The notes under the pieces: model-generated
What the model was told of the DNA's origin: nothing
What the model saw: only the letters and a program-made list of their open reading frames with translations
Databases searched by the model: none
Assembly: GCA_963932145.1 (NCBI GenBank)
Contig: OZ010605.1
Coordinates: 29,111,414-29,175,413, forward strand
Length of the DNA stretch: 64,000 nucleotides
Direction: 5' to 3'
DNA from: Acanthosepion lycidas
Taxonomy: Eukaryota > Mollusca > Cephalopoda > Sepiida > Sepiidae
Shown here: positions 44,441 to 54,839 of the stretch, piece after piece
How positions within the stretch are numbered: the first letter of the stretch is position 1
Layout: each line of letters begins with the position of its first letter
Translations under genes and position numbers: made by a program

Positions 44441-44849
44441 TTAACATTCGAATTAAGAAGGCCTTCTGGATATGAAGAATTCGTTACAAAGTCATCAAGG
44501 ATTATATTTAGATTAAAATAAAAGAACTGAAATCAGATTTAACAGTTATTTTCAATGTTTTATAGTAAACAAAATTAGCTAACGTTGAATGAAATATAAC
44601 GGAATTGATTTTAAAGAAAAAGAAATTAATTATGTAATGTTAATGAAAATTCATTAATTAAGTATGCCACGTATGCAAAACAAATAATGTAACGAGGATT
44701 TTTTTAATCGCTGTTGCATGGTGATTCTTTCTCTTCTAATATAATTCTCAATTTTTCTCGCAATTCTATTTCAGTCCTGGTTTCATCCCAATCTTATTTT
44801 TTATTTCCTTATTCATTCTGACAGTATGAACGCTGGAGAATAGTTTCTT

Positions 44850-45170
44850 TGGAAGATTTTATATCATACAATGTTGACTTTCCTATGTTGAACTTAGCCA
44901 TTAGTTACAATGAACTTTCACCAGCGTCTAGTCTGTTTAAAATTTCCACTTTTTGCGATAACTCCAAAGTTGTTCTTTTCCTCTTATTCCCATCAACTTT
45001 TGCACCAATACAAGACATTTGGGTGAAATACACAAAATTATCCAAAGTAAATTTGCTGAAAAACAGAAATTTCAAATCAGTTACATATCACCCATGTCCG
45101 GATATGCGGGATTCCGAATATGACGCATTGCGGATATGAGAGATTACGGATATGATATGAGGAATTCTAC
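44850..45170 (-). pseudogene. Tigger/pogo-like element: transposase N-terminus and one terminus
   Basis: From an ATG at 45017 the minus strand encodes MSCIGAKVDGNKRKRTTLEL, SQKVEILNRLDAGESS, then (after one stop) LMAKFNIGKSTLYDIKSS. This is the CENP-B-type N-terminal helix-turn-helix of Tigger/pogo transposases, with the KRKR start, EK-EI and GKSTxxDI signatures. Upstream on the minus strand, a few 17-bp repeats lead to the terminus TAGTAGAATTCCTCATATC (about 45166). The catalytic domain is missing. Confidence 0.78.
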
Positions 45171-45184
45171 TATAATTGAAAATT

Positions 45185-46195
45185 AGAACTATATCCATTT
45201 CCTTTTGCTTTTGCTTAAGCGAAAGATACATTTTAATTTTGTGTGCGTTCTTACAATCATAGCAGAATGCTGCTTTCTTTCCATAAAACTGATAACTTTT
45301 TCAATAGCTTTTTCAATTTCAGTCCAGGTTTCATGACAATCATGCATTTCATCGCTATCTTGTTGCAGATGTGTCTCGTTGTCTTATTTTCCTCTTATTC
45401 CCATCACCTGTTGCACCAATACAAGCCATTAGGGTGAAATAAATATAAGCAATTATCCACATATCAACCAAATAGTTAAAATGTACAGATCAAAATCATG
45501 TCCGGATATGCGGGATTCCAGGTATGAGGGATTCCGGATATGAGGTATTTCATATATGAGGGATTCCGGATATGAGGGTTTCCTGATATGAGGAATTCCG
45601 GATATGATGCATGCAGAATATGAGGGATTCCGGCTATGATGGATTCCGGGTATGAGGGATTCCGGATATGATGGATTCCGGATATGATTGATTCAGGTTA
45701 CGAGGGATTCCGGATATGAGGGATTCTGGATATGAGGGATTCCGGCTATGAGGGATTCCGGATATGAGGGGTTCCTGATATGAGGGATTCTTCATATGGT
45801 GGATGCAGAATATGAGGGATTCCGGATATGATGGATTCCGGGTATGATGGATCCCGGATATGATGGACGCCGGATATGATGGATTCATGATACGAGGGAT
45901 TACGGATATGAGGGATTCAGGATATGAGGGATTCCGGATAGGAGGGATTCAGGATATGAGGGCTTCCTGATATGAGGAATTCCGGATATGGTGGATGCAG
46001 AATATGAGGAATTCCGGCGATGAGGGAATCCGGATATCATGGATTCCGGATATGATGGATTCAGGATACGACGGATTCCGGATATGAGGGATTCAGGATA
46101 CGACGGATTCCGGATATGAGAGATTCCGGATATGAGGGATTTCGGGTATGAGGTATTTCGGGTATGATGGATTCAGGATATGAGTGATTCTACTG
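45185..46195 (-). mobile_element. Second Tigger-like element, internally deleted, with expanded terminus
   Basis: The minus-strand terminus TACAGTAGAATCACTCATAT (46195-46176) is followed by the 17-bp array, then an ATG at 45430 starting MACIGATGDGNKRK, the same start as the neighbour. The frame then breaks and jumps to a C-terminal-like WTEIEKAIEKVISFMERKQH. This is a deletion derivative that lost the DNA-binding and catalytic domains. It lies in the same orientation next to the 44850-45170 element. Confidence 0.72.
45495..46190. repeat. 17-bp minisatellite, about 40 units
   Basis: The unit is GGATTCCGGATATGAGG with many variants; it runs from about 45495 to 46190. A few units also occur at 45100-45165 beside the neighbouring element's terminus. 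The frame encodes a 17-residue repeat (NPSYPESLISGIPHTR-like) over three units; this is not a gene. Confidence 0.93.
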
Positions 46196-46199
46196 TATT

Positions 46200-46915
46200 T
46201 ATCTCTTAGTTTATTTTCACGTATTTCGTGTTTTTCACTTTGTACCGACAACTCACTTTTTTTAATTTCCTTATTTCCAATTTCTTTTACCGCTTACAAA
46301 TTTTTCCAGGCATTTTATTTTTCTATCAGTTCTTGTCTTTACCATTTTTTCTACATTTTCTTGAGAAATTTTCCTGACATTCCATTTTTTATGTTAGTCT
46401 TTTGTTCATTTTTTTCTCATTTTTGTTCCTACAATACTTCTCCTCCTCTTGCTACTCCTCCCCTGTATCATTTACATCTTTCTATTTCTTTTCATTGTTT
46501 CTTTCTTTTTTCTTTTCTCCTTTTTTTATCCTCATCTTCTTTTTTTACATCTTCGTCATCTTAATTTCCCTCTTTCTATATTTCTTTCATGCATTCGTCA
46601 TTTTTTTTCATCCTTTCCTCTTCGTCACTCGCATAATTTAGACTCAACTTCCAACAAGTGCAAGCAATTTCAAGGATGAAAGGTGCCATAAATTCGCATG
46701 CATGGCCAGCCGTTGGGGACGGGGTCGAAAGCGAATCCTTTCGACATCTTCCTGAACTCGCTATCCAAGAGAAATCCTTTTCGCTTCGATCCTGCTGAAT
46801 GGTTGCAAACACCTCAGGATTTTCTTTCTTATCTCTTCAAGAAATTAATCTTGTGTCAACACAAAAATTTGCGCAGTGTCTTTTCCGCTACTCACCTTTT
46901 CTTAGAGTTTGTGTA
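46200..46915. other. T-rich DNA and an unassigned open stretch
   Basis: 46200-46630 is T/C-rich. 46698-46830 is more complex (MHGQPLGTGSKANPFDIFLN and RNPFRFDPAEW in one frame) and could be an exon-like remnant, but it has no family I can name. Confidence 0.3.
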
Positions 46916-46918
46916 TTG

Positions 46919-46972
<54 letters not shown>
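46919..46972. repeat. (TA)n microsatellite, split by a MITE
   Basis: TA tract that resumes at 47340 beyond the inserted element. Confidence 0.95.
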
Positions 46973-46974
<2 letters not shown>

Positions 46975-46978
<4 letters not shown>

Positions 46979-47336
46979 GTGTACATAAAGTTCGTGGGCA
47001 CATTAAAAAAATATAACTTTATTTGTATTTGCTATAGAAATAATTTGTAAAAAAGAGTAGAAAGAAATAAATGTATATGTTTTTAAGGTTTTATTGAAAT
47101 TTTATTTAAGTTTCCACATGTCTTCCATCATTATCAATACAAAGGGCAATACAATTTTGCAGTATACGGAAAACATTTGCCAACTGATTTACAGTAATGC
47201 CTGAAATCACATTAGTTTAGCTATGCTTAAAACTAGGTACATTAAACTTTATAACATTTTTTACAAATTATTTCTATCGTAAATACAAATAAAGTTATAA
47301 TTATTTAAAGTGTACACGAATTTTATGGACACCCAA
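46975..47336 (-). mobile_element. mariner/Tc1 deletion derivative inside (TA)n
   Basis: Ends TTGGGTGTACATAAAGTTCG and TTGGGTGTCCATAAAATTCG extend into about 80-bp inverted repeats (both containing AACTTTATTTGTATTT). TA lies at each edge. Between them the minus strand encodes NQLANVFRILQNCIALCIDN-DGRHVET, a typical C-terminal end of a mariner-type transposase. Everything upstream in the gene is deleted. The insertion split a (TA)n microsatellite. Confidence 0.88.
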
Positions 47337-47339
47337 TAT

Positions 47340-47347
47340 TTATATAT

Positions 47348-47386
<39 letters not shown>

Positions 47387-47425
47387 ATTAGAGAGACAGA
47401 CAGACAGATAGACGGACACGCTTAC

Positions 47426-47467
<42 letters not shown>

Positions 47468-47582
47468 GCTCCTTTGTGAATGACTAGCGGGTCTTAAATG
47501 CCACTTAAGATAATCGCATAAACTTTCATAACTGGATCAATAAGCTGGCAGATCCTCATACGTCGAAACCGACAGGAGTGTC

Positions 47583-47625
<43 letters not shown>

Positions 47626-47661
47626 TGCATATAGGGTTTTATATATATATATATATATATA
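47340..47661. repeat. (TA)n, GACA-rich and (ATT)n microsatellites
   Basis: TA at 47340-47385, short GACAGACA at 47394-47409, TA at 47430-47463, (ATT)n of about 14 units at 47583-47624 and TA at 47639-47661. Confidence 0.93.
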
Positions 47662-47664
47662 CAA

Positions 47665-48225
47665 AGACAAAATTGCATCTTCATCTGAAAGTGTCATGGT
47701 CTAGGTTAGGATCATGGAAGAACAACACAAACACAAGATTAGAAATAACGAAGGTATATTACACGAAATAATAATACAAGATGTTAGTATGACTGTCAGT
47801 TTGGTTTGGAGTGAAATACTATCGGCTCGACTCGATTCGTTCCTCTCTCTTGAGAGGCGTAGTATATATAGTGTTAGGGACAGTTCATTCTGTTGTTATA
47901 GGTAAGGACCCATGACAGAATTTTTTTTTGTACTTGCCAATTGAAGAAATGTACTCAACTCAGAGTCCTCCATTTACCAAGTAATAAAAAATAACTTTCA
48001 GATGAACGCAGCAACTCTGTCTTTGAAAAGGATGAACACTATGATATTTGTCTCGAAAAAAAAATAGGATGATGATAACATGGTGTTTTCTCTCTAAATT
48101 TAATAATGGCACCAAAAATCTTGTCCATGAATATGAAAGAATCCAATACAAAATAAGTAAATAAAACTTGTCTCAATTATTTAATGTAGCATACCTCAGT
48201 GGAAACATCCTCCCAAGATATACGC
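47665..48225. other. No recognised feature
   Basis: I see no gene or repeat matching elsewhere in the window. Confidence 0.35.
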
Positions 48226-48231
48226 AATCAC

Positions 48232-48255
48232 TGTCTGTCTGTCTGTCTGCCTCTA

Positions 48256-48354
<99 letters not shown>
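48232..48354. repeat. (CTGT)n(CT)n(TA)n microsatellite
   Basis: CTGT units, then CT to 48291, then TA to 48354 with one ACAT break. Confidence 0.95.
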
Positions 48355-48589
48355 GACATTGAGATGACATTGTTTCGTGTATAAATCAGAAAGGCTTTGT
48401 AACACAACCCTTTGCATGCATCATTATGTGCCCTTAGTTGTCATTGATTTAACATATTCTGTCAATTCCTCACTATATATCTATGCATTTTATTATTTAT
48501 AGGGTTGAAACTTTATATTTATGGAGATCCGAGAAACAGTGAGAGAGAAATATATATTTATAATTAGTATCTATCTATTTATATAGATA

Positions 48590-48725
48590 TAGCACTTGCA
48601 GATCGTACTGTTTCGCTGTATCGCAGCTCCTATATGCGACTAGGCAACCGAATGCCTAAAACCCGGATTGAAACCCAACCGATATTGTGTCAGTCAGAAC
48701 CACTGAGCCATCTTCACTGGACAGA
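48590..48725 (-). mobile_element. SINE family C, minus strand
   Basis: On the minus strand A-box-like TGGCTCAGTGGTTC (48710-48697) and B-box-like TGGGTTTCAATCCGG (48677-48663) precede the body TGCGATACAGCGAAACAGTA. This matches the family C copy at 35035. Confidence 0.78.
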
Positions 48726-48890
48726 ACGTGTCAGCCAAATCTAGCGTATTGCTTTTACAAACGTAAACAAACTCCAAGAAGCCAAAGTGCTGCATTCATT
48801 TTACTGAAGAGCTTCGCATTTACGCATTTTAGAATTAGCTTGTCATTCAATAGTACTCAATTGAAAATATATTTCCAAGAGCTAAATTAA

Positions 48891-48912
48891 TATATATATT
48901 TCCAAGGGCTAA

Positions 48913-48978
<66 letters not shown>
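48891..48978. repeat. (TA)n microsatellite with a duplicated edge
   Basis: The edge GCTAAATTAATATATATAT is repeated at 48880 and 48909, then TA runs to 48978. Confidence 0.93.
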
Positions 48979-48980
<2 letters not shown>

Positions 48981-48984
48981 CAAG

Positions 48985-49390
48985 AAAATTACTAGAAAAT
49001 ACAAGAACGCCCAAGAATTATTAACAGCAGTATATGTTTCGAAAAACGAAAGTCAAAATGGCTACAAAAGCGATAAAACAGAAAAAGAGAAAATATTAAG
49101 GTGTGAGTGTAAAGTGTTTAAAAAAAAAATCTACACGTAGACACGTACGCGAAGACGGGCACATGGCCGAGCACGTGCTATAGCACACACGCACGCACAC
49201 ATAAATTAGGAAACAAACCTTCTACCAATGAAAAATACATCTAAAGAAAAATTTAGGAGTATTAGCAGTCTGTTTCTGATACCCACTGACGAATGTATGC
49301 AGTGACTCCCAGAGGTTCCGTCTATGAAACTCTGATGTCGGGTGATGAAGGTGACTCCAATCAACTAGGTGACAAACCTTTTAATTTTTT
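48985..49390. other. No recognised feature
   Basis: A/C-rich sequence; no gene or RNA seen. Confidence 0.35.
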
Positions 49391-49396
49391 GAATTC

Positions 49397-49478
49397 TCTC
49401 TCTCTCTATCTCTGTCTCTCTCTCTCCAAACACAGACACACATACACACACACACTGACACACACAACACACACACAA
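49397..49478. repeat. (CT)n(CA)n microsatellite
   Basis: CT units to 49427, then CA-rich to 49478. Confidence 0.92.
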
Positions 49479-49479
49479 A

Positions 49480-49600
49480 ATCATCCACAGACAGACTGTT
49501 TCGCTGTATCATTGCTCTTCAGTGTGCCTAGATGTCCGATTGCTTCAAGCCGGGATCGAAACCCAACCGATTTTGTAGACATCCTACCCCGGTAGAGTGA
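49480..49600 (-). mobile_element. SINE family C, minus strand
   Basis: The minus strand carries B-box-like GGGTTTCGATCCCGG (49564-49550) and the body GATACAGCGAAACAGTCTGT. The A-box side near 49585 (CTACCGGGGTAGGATG) is degenerate. Confidence 0.75.
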
Positions 49601-49606
49601 ATTGAA

Positions 49607-49663
49607 GAAAAATCTGACAAACTGGAAAGGTCACAAAAACCTTTCCAGTTTGTCAGATTTTTC
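49607..49663. repeat. Perfect 25-bp hairpin, 7-nt loop
   Basis: GAAAAATCTGACAAACTGG-AAAGGT (49607-49631) is perfectly complementary to 49639-49663, with loop CACAAAA. It directly follows a family C SINE. It could be a foldback or a small RNA precursor; sequence alone does not decide. Confidence 0.92.
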
Positions 49664-49859
49664 TAAATTATACAAGATGAAGTGGCATTAGTTTTACCCT
49701 TCTGGACACAGATTCTCTCAGACAAAAATGTCTGAACGGGTCCTGTTACCAAGCGGTGGCGAGTTCAATTCCGTAACCTGATAATAAAAAACAAAAAAAA
49801 ATCACACAAGCAACATTCCGAAGATGAAATAAGGAATACCTCTGTATTTTACAATCTGA

Positions 49860-50440
49860 GAAATCTAGAGGCTACACTTTCTAACTATAATAAACAAGAT
49901 GAAAACCGTAAATTCTATGATGAGATTTTCTTCTATTGCACCTCTTAATTGTGGAACTCTTTTCTAGATTCTTGCTTTCTGGTCAAAGTTTATCTTAAAA
50001 GAAATTAAATGCGATATCAGTGCTTAATAGTAGTTTTCTCATATTCTCTAACAGTACAATTCAGAATCTGCAATGTTATATGTCCTGACCTCACATCTCG
50101 TCTTCACTCACGTTACAACCACCGTAATCTAGTCTTTCTTTGCATTTCATATAAATATTGACATGGCAGTTGCTCTGCTGAGCTTTCTTCTTCGGCACGT
50201 TGACATTAAGTATCTTCATTAGCAGCAAGGTTTGATAATTTTACAGTTGAAATGGCTTGAAGCAAACGTAAGTTCTATGCTAACAGTTTCTTCTCTTACG
50301 GTGTTCACTTACGGAATTCTCTTTCGCCTTCTCGTTTTCCGAATTTTAAATCGTAAAAATTTAAATGCAATGCCAATCATTGTCTTTTGTTTTGATTTTC
50401 TTTTATTGTTCTCGCTCCGTAAAAATTTTAACACTTAGTT
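49860..50440 (+). pseudogene. CR1-like LINE C-terminal fragments, two pieces
   Basis: 49920-50035 has LWNSFLDSCFLVKVYLK, the WNSL...CFP...LQxFK tail motif. 50050-50400 repeats the domain from further upstream: NVICPDLTSRLHSRYNHRNL, VFLCISYKY and, at about 50305, a VFTYGILFRLLVFRILNRKN frame. Two truncated, frameshifted copies lie in tandem. Confidence 0.65.
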
Positions 50441-50484
50441 AATTTCTGTCAGTCTCATTAACTTGCCTCTTAGTGGCTTTATTG

Positions 50485-51220
50485 CCTTACTTAGGGTTAA
50501 AGAATGTAAAAACTAATCCAAATAAATCAGTGCATAATGTACTTTAATTTCATCCTGGCAGGATGTTTGACCAGAAAAATTTGCAGTTCAGATCGATTCG
50601 TTGTTTGAACAAGAAAGAAAATGTTTGTTTTTTTTTTGAATAGGGATCTCAATTCACATGAACTTTAATTTGCATGAGAAAGAATTTACTGATTTGTTTT
50701 GGTCGCTGAACAAGAGTTTAAGTCTTAGAGAATAGGTATCTCCATTTATTTTTGACATTTCTCAATAAACTGAATTGTTCCAAACACGTTAGAGAATTTA
50801 AAATGCAAGGTGAATCTCAGGTGGAGGGTGTGAATTAGTATCGTCACGATAGTCACAAATTCAATTTCATCGTAACCGGAAAAAAGACTTGAAGCGACAC
50901 AAACTTGGATATAAAATAGATAGACCATCTCACGAATTAGAAAGTTTTAATGAGATTTTTTTTTATGCAATGTCACTTCAGAACGTGAGCGATCTGAATC
51001 TCCCAATATCTGATTCTTTATTGTTTGAGTCGTCATGACTTATTCGGAAATATAGTGGAGTAGATTCACGTTGCTTTTTCTGTGATTATTTTTGAAATTA
51101 AGAGCAATCCTGTTAGAATGGTTTCTACACAAAGCTAGAGGGACCATTCTACCCTGCTATTTAATTCATAGTTAGGGAAATAAACTGTATTCTTATATTA
51201 CCGAAAATCTTTTTTTTTTT
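50485..51220 (-). other. Mostly unrecognised; short LINE-R 3' scrap at 50955-51010
   Basis: GATTCAGATCGCTCACGTTC and TGAAGTGACATTGCAT on the minus strand match the 3' end of LINE-R as in 29525-29600. The rest has no feature I can name. Confidence 0.45.
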
Positions 51221-51225
51221 TCGGA

Positions 51226-51277
51226 ATTGAACGCAATAGACGAGACGGGAATTTGAATTTGGCTAATTACACTTTCC
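51226..51277. repeat. 52-bp sequence identical to 54281-54332
   Basis: All 52 bases match, beginning ATTGAACGCAATAGACGAGA and ending AATTACACTTTCC. Flanking sequences differ completely at the two sites. Confidence 0.95.
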
Positions 51278-51584
51278 ACGCCGATAACTGCTATATTATC
51301 TTCATACCCTCAGGAGAAAATAGACTACAAAGTAATTGTTAGCAATCAGAAAGAGACAGACGGAAGTTATGGAGTAGCTGATAATAAAAGAAGTCTTAAC
51401 AAATTTAACAGAGAGACAAGATAAGCAGAGAACAGTAACTTGCTAACTTTGAACAAAAATATGGAAGAACAAGAGGAACAAAAACGGATCCTAAAAGAAC
51501 AAGTCATGTTGAGAGTAATATAGGCAGGTTGTTGTAGGTAACCATGTAAACCACACCCAGAAGTTTTATGACATAAAGAAAGAG

Positions 51585-51905
51585 AAAAACAATTAAATCG
51601 CTCGCTAAAGACGCTGGAAAAATGGTTGGTTTCCTGCATCACCTCAGGAAATATATGTCCCCTCTTGCCACTCTTCCTGTTTGCAATAGTCAGATCAGGC
51701 CAAAGCTGAAGTAGGGCTCTTATATTAGCGTCCAATCCTCACTTTAGGGTTTTTGAAAGGGTTCAAAATCATTCACGAGGCCTTGTCGGCGAGTAATTAT
51801 TACCCACCTTACAACCGGGCTTTCCTACAGATGAAACGTTAAAAGCCTTTCGCTATTTTAGCGCTTACTTCATGTTAGTTGTTCTGACGAGTTACATTTT
51901 TAGTT
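51585..51905 (+). pseudogene. CR1-like LINE C-terminal fragment
   Basis: The plus strand encodes SLAKDAGKMVGFLHHLRKYM, then SQIRPKLKxGSYIS and, later, LSLFxRLLHVSCSDEL, paralleling ARSAAKKVGSLC...RPDLEYC...LFYKYFHGNCSDEL in the other copies. Several stops. Confidence 0.7.
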
Positions 51906-51979
51906 CTAGTTTTGACTTATACAGCTAAGACCTTCCATCTCAGTCATAGAGAAACGATTCTCCTCATTAACCTTCAGTA

Positions 51980-52630
51980 CTTTCTGTTGGTTAGTTAATT
52001 TTGTATCGCAACATATCAAACTCTATGGGTTGTTTAATGACGAAATCTTATGTTTTATAGACAATGTTATTACTTCAACTACATATATTTTGTAATTAAT
52101 TTTATACTTCCAGCGCAAACGTACGTCTTTTTAGATATAAAGTTTGAAAGTGATAAAATATATTTTTTATATTTATATATTTTTTAATTTATTTCTGCTA
52201 ATTTTACTATAAAATTGTATATTTATACTTGTTTTAACGTTATATTGATTGTCATTTTTTATAAAATGTTTTGTCGATAATTCTCCTATAAAATATGTTG
52301 CTGGTCATTTTAAAATAAAAAGTATATTATAGGTAATTATTTTGAATATAATAAAGACTTGTTGCTAGCATTTTTACTATAAAAAAAAACCGTTTTGATT
52401 TTTATTTGGGAGTCCCCTATTTGCCCACTAGCAGACCGGGACAGTGTTGACCTGGGAACAACAGGAATTAAGGTGAGATTCCACACTCCCCAAAGCCTTC
52501 AATGTTCTAATCAGCTGCATTGCCGCCTGATTACAGATGCATTCCTGCCCAGTGTATTTAATCGTCATACCCAGGACTTAATTGTTAAGAAGAAAGTTCC
52601 ACTCTTCCCCAGAACCAAGAAATTTTGAAA
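51980..52630 (+). repeat. Dispersed repeat family E, plus copy
   Basis: One 136-bp-type unit (51983-52090, GTTGGTTAGTTAATTTTG to CTTCAACTACATATA) is followed by AT-rich sequence. Then come GGGAACAACAGGAATTAAGG, CAAAGCCTTCAATGTTCTAA and TCGTCATACCCAGGACTTAA, in the same order as 24660-25085. Confidence 0.7.
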
Positions 52631-52639
52631 TAAACACCC

Positions 52640-53135
52640 CTCTGGATGCTTTCGTGAATATTAAAAAAATAACCTCTTCAAGGCTCAGAGCAACGAATTC
52701 TTGAAATGTTTTGCATTGGAGACCACTTTTTCCTGTCGAAAAGTTTTGTAGCAATCGTAAAATGACTGGTGTAAGGTCAGCTAAATATTACAGGAGGTAG
52801 AGAACAGACCAATCGAGTCCCAACGTCTTTCCTGCTATTCTTGCTTTCTACAGACATATCGTTGTCATGAAGGTGGCGACTATGTTCTCTATTGACGAGT
52901 TGAGGGGGATTTTCGGTCGAATTTCTATGAACACGTTACAGCAGCTGGGCATACAAATAAGGATTAAGTTATTTCTTACGTTTTAAGAAATGCAATTAAA
53001 TGATCAAACTACACGAAAAATGCTTCCATGGATTTGATTTGATTGATTAGTTTTCTACGGATTATCAACCCTTTCAAGGTTATTTAAAGCCATAATTTTT
53101 TTTGCCGATAACAATAGTTTATTGGTATAATATTT
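52640..53135. other. No recognised feature
   Basis: I see no gene or named repeat. Confidence 0.35.
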
Positions 53136-53139
53136 ACTA

Positions 53140-53300
53140 ATTAACCAATTACTGGTGGATATGAGGTGGATTAACACCTTTCCCAATAGTATATGCGTGT
53201 AAGGGAATATAACGAACCAAACAGGAATTGGAACTCCGGGATCAGCAATTATCAATTCCGAGCCATTATTCATTAAAATACTCGCACATCCGAATTTACA
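53140..53300 (-). mobile_element. SINE family B, minus strand, joined to a 5S-like head array
   Basis: On the minus strand: B-box-like GGAGTTCCAATTCC (about 53239-53226), then GTTCGTTATATTCCCTTACA and ATTGGGAAAGGTGTTAATCC, the family B body. Upstream in SINE orientation lies the 5S-like array (53312-53680), giving the 5S-tRNA-body order of this family. Confidence 0.75.
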
Positions 53301-53311
53301 GTACCTGCACA

Positions 53312-53680
53312 TAGATTAGACTCGTTCCCAAGCGGAGACCCGTCTAGATATAGATCAGACTCGTTCCCAAGCGGACACCCGTCTAGATATAGATCAGACT
53401 CGTTCCCAAGCGGATAGCCGTCTAGATATAGATCAGACTCGTTCCCAAGCGGATAGCCGTCTAGATATAGATCAAACTCGTTCCCAAGCGGACATCCGTC
53501 GAGATATAGATCAGACTCGTTCCCAAGCGGCCACCCGTCTAGATATAGATTAGACTCGTTCCCAAGCGGACACCCGTCTAGATATAGATCAGACTCTTTC
53601 CCAAGCGGACACCCGTCTAGATATAGATCAGACTCGTTTCCAAGCGGCCACCCGTCTATATATAGATCAGACTCGTTCTT
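53312..53680 (-). repeat. 39-bp minisatellite derived from a 5S-like SINE head, about 9.4 units
   Basis: Eight full 39-bp units start at 53341 and every 39 bp after, with partial units at both ends. On the minus strand the unit reads CTGATCTATATCTAGACGGG then TGTCCGCTTGGGAACGAGT. This aligns with the 5S rRNA stretch CTGGTTAGTACTTGGATGGG then AGACCGCCTGGGAA, which includes the internal promoter C-box region. Units differ by only a few substitutions. Confidence 0.85.
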
Positions 53681-53876
53681 CCATCGAGATCAGGTTTTGA
53701 GGTTGCTTATAGATGTTTATCGTTGTCAATCCAATGTTTTTTTTTCCGTTGAACATTATCGCATGTAAACAATTTTTATCACATGCTATAATATATGTAA
53801 GAGTTAGTTTGGATTATACATTCGTCATTTAATCTGTTTCCCAGAATCAATTACTTAAGATTCAACCTAATATACG

Positions 53877-54530
53877 AGTGTAAGTCAAATATTATCCGCA
53901 CTTTCGCAATATCTATAGTTTTGTCACACTGCCTTCTGATCCTGTGTGCTTATAATTGGTAATATTATGGTCATGTGATCGAAGATTGAGCTTGATCGCG
54001 CCAATCTTCTTGCTGCTGTTACAGTATAGACATGGTCGCTCCGCTAGCAGTAAACATCAAGAAAGAACAAAGAGTAGTTATCAGAATCTATAGTGATATA
54101 GATTATTGGTGATAATTTGCTAGTTGGCTATTACTATCTCTCGAGCTTGCTCAATATTCTCGTTAGTGGTGGAGGTTGATGGACGTTATGATCGTTCTTC
54201 TTCTATCACGCTGATCTGGCCATTTTTAAACTTCTCGATCCATTCATGCACAATTCTAAGCGGCAGGGCACTGTTGCCGTATTGAACGCAATAGACGAGA
54301 CGGGAATTTGAATTTGGCTAATTACACTTTCCTCCGATGAATTTCAGCTCCCGACGCACATTCGGATCATAGAAATGGTAGCATTGTTGCACACTGCTAG
54401 CGGGGCGGTCATGTTTATACTGTAACAGCAGCAAAACAACGAGTGTGATCAAGGTCAAACTTAGAACGCGTGAACCAAATATAAGTATTCATGTGCAGGC
54501 GAAAATGCGGACAATTTTTGAGTTACACTC
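53877..54530 (-). mobile_element. mariner-like deletion derivative with long inverted ends
   Basis: The left end (ACGAGTGTAAGTCAAATATT...) and the right end (read inward ACGAGTGTAACTCAAAAATT) form imperfect inverted repeats of about 180 bp. They share GCTGCTGTTACAGTATARAC and CGCTAGCAGT at their inner edges. Inside, the minus strand encodes ALPLRIVHEWIEKFKNGQIS, as in the N-terminal DNA-binding region of mariner-type transposases. The 52-bp block 54281-54332 interrupts this reading. Confidence 0.78.
54281..54332. repeat. 52-bp sequence identical to 51226-51277, inside a mariner derivative
   Basis: It splits the transposase-like reading frame between the codons for ALPLRIVHEW and an upstream MCVGSxxxIx-like segment. 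See the matching entry at 51226. Confidence 0.95.
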
Positions 54531-54839
54531 GTAATTACAACGGGGCCAGACTAAAAGCTGCCAGCTGAAGTAGTTGCCTGTAAATTACCTAAAACAGCAA
54601 TGCATTAATCATTTACTTTCAGATATGAGAGGAGATAATAAGGGGTATAATTGTTCATCAGTGAGGTCCGCATTTCATTTACTTAGCGTCTTGAATTGAT
54701 GCTGTTCTAATATGACAGTCAACTGACATCAATTTGCCATTTTATCCAACTTCCGCCATTTCAGTGCCATTTTTTCACAGCACAGAACATGAGTCACTGT
54801 AGATCTGGTCCCAAATATAGGCTCCCTGCCTTAGATGCC

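Noticed and set aside
46698..46922. Possible host exon (MHGQPLGTGSKANPF...)
   Set aside because: No splice-site pair that fits, no recognised domain, and it is embedded in low-complexity DNA.
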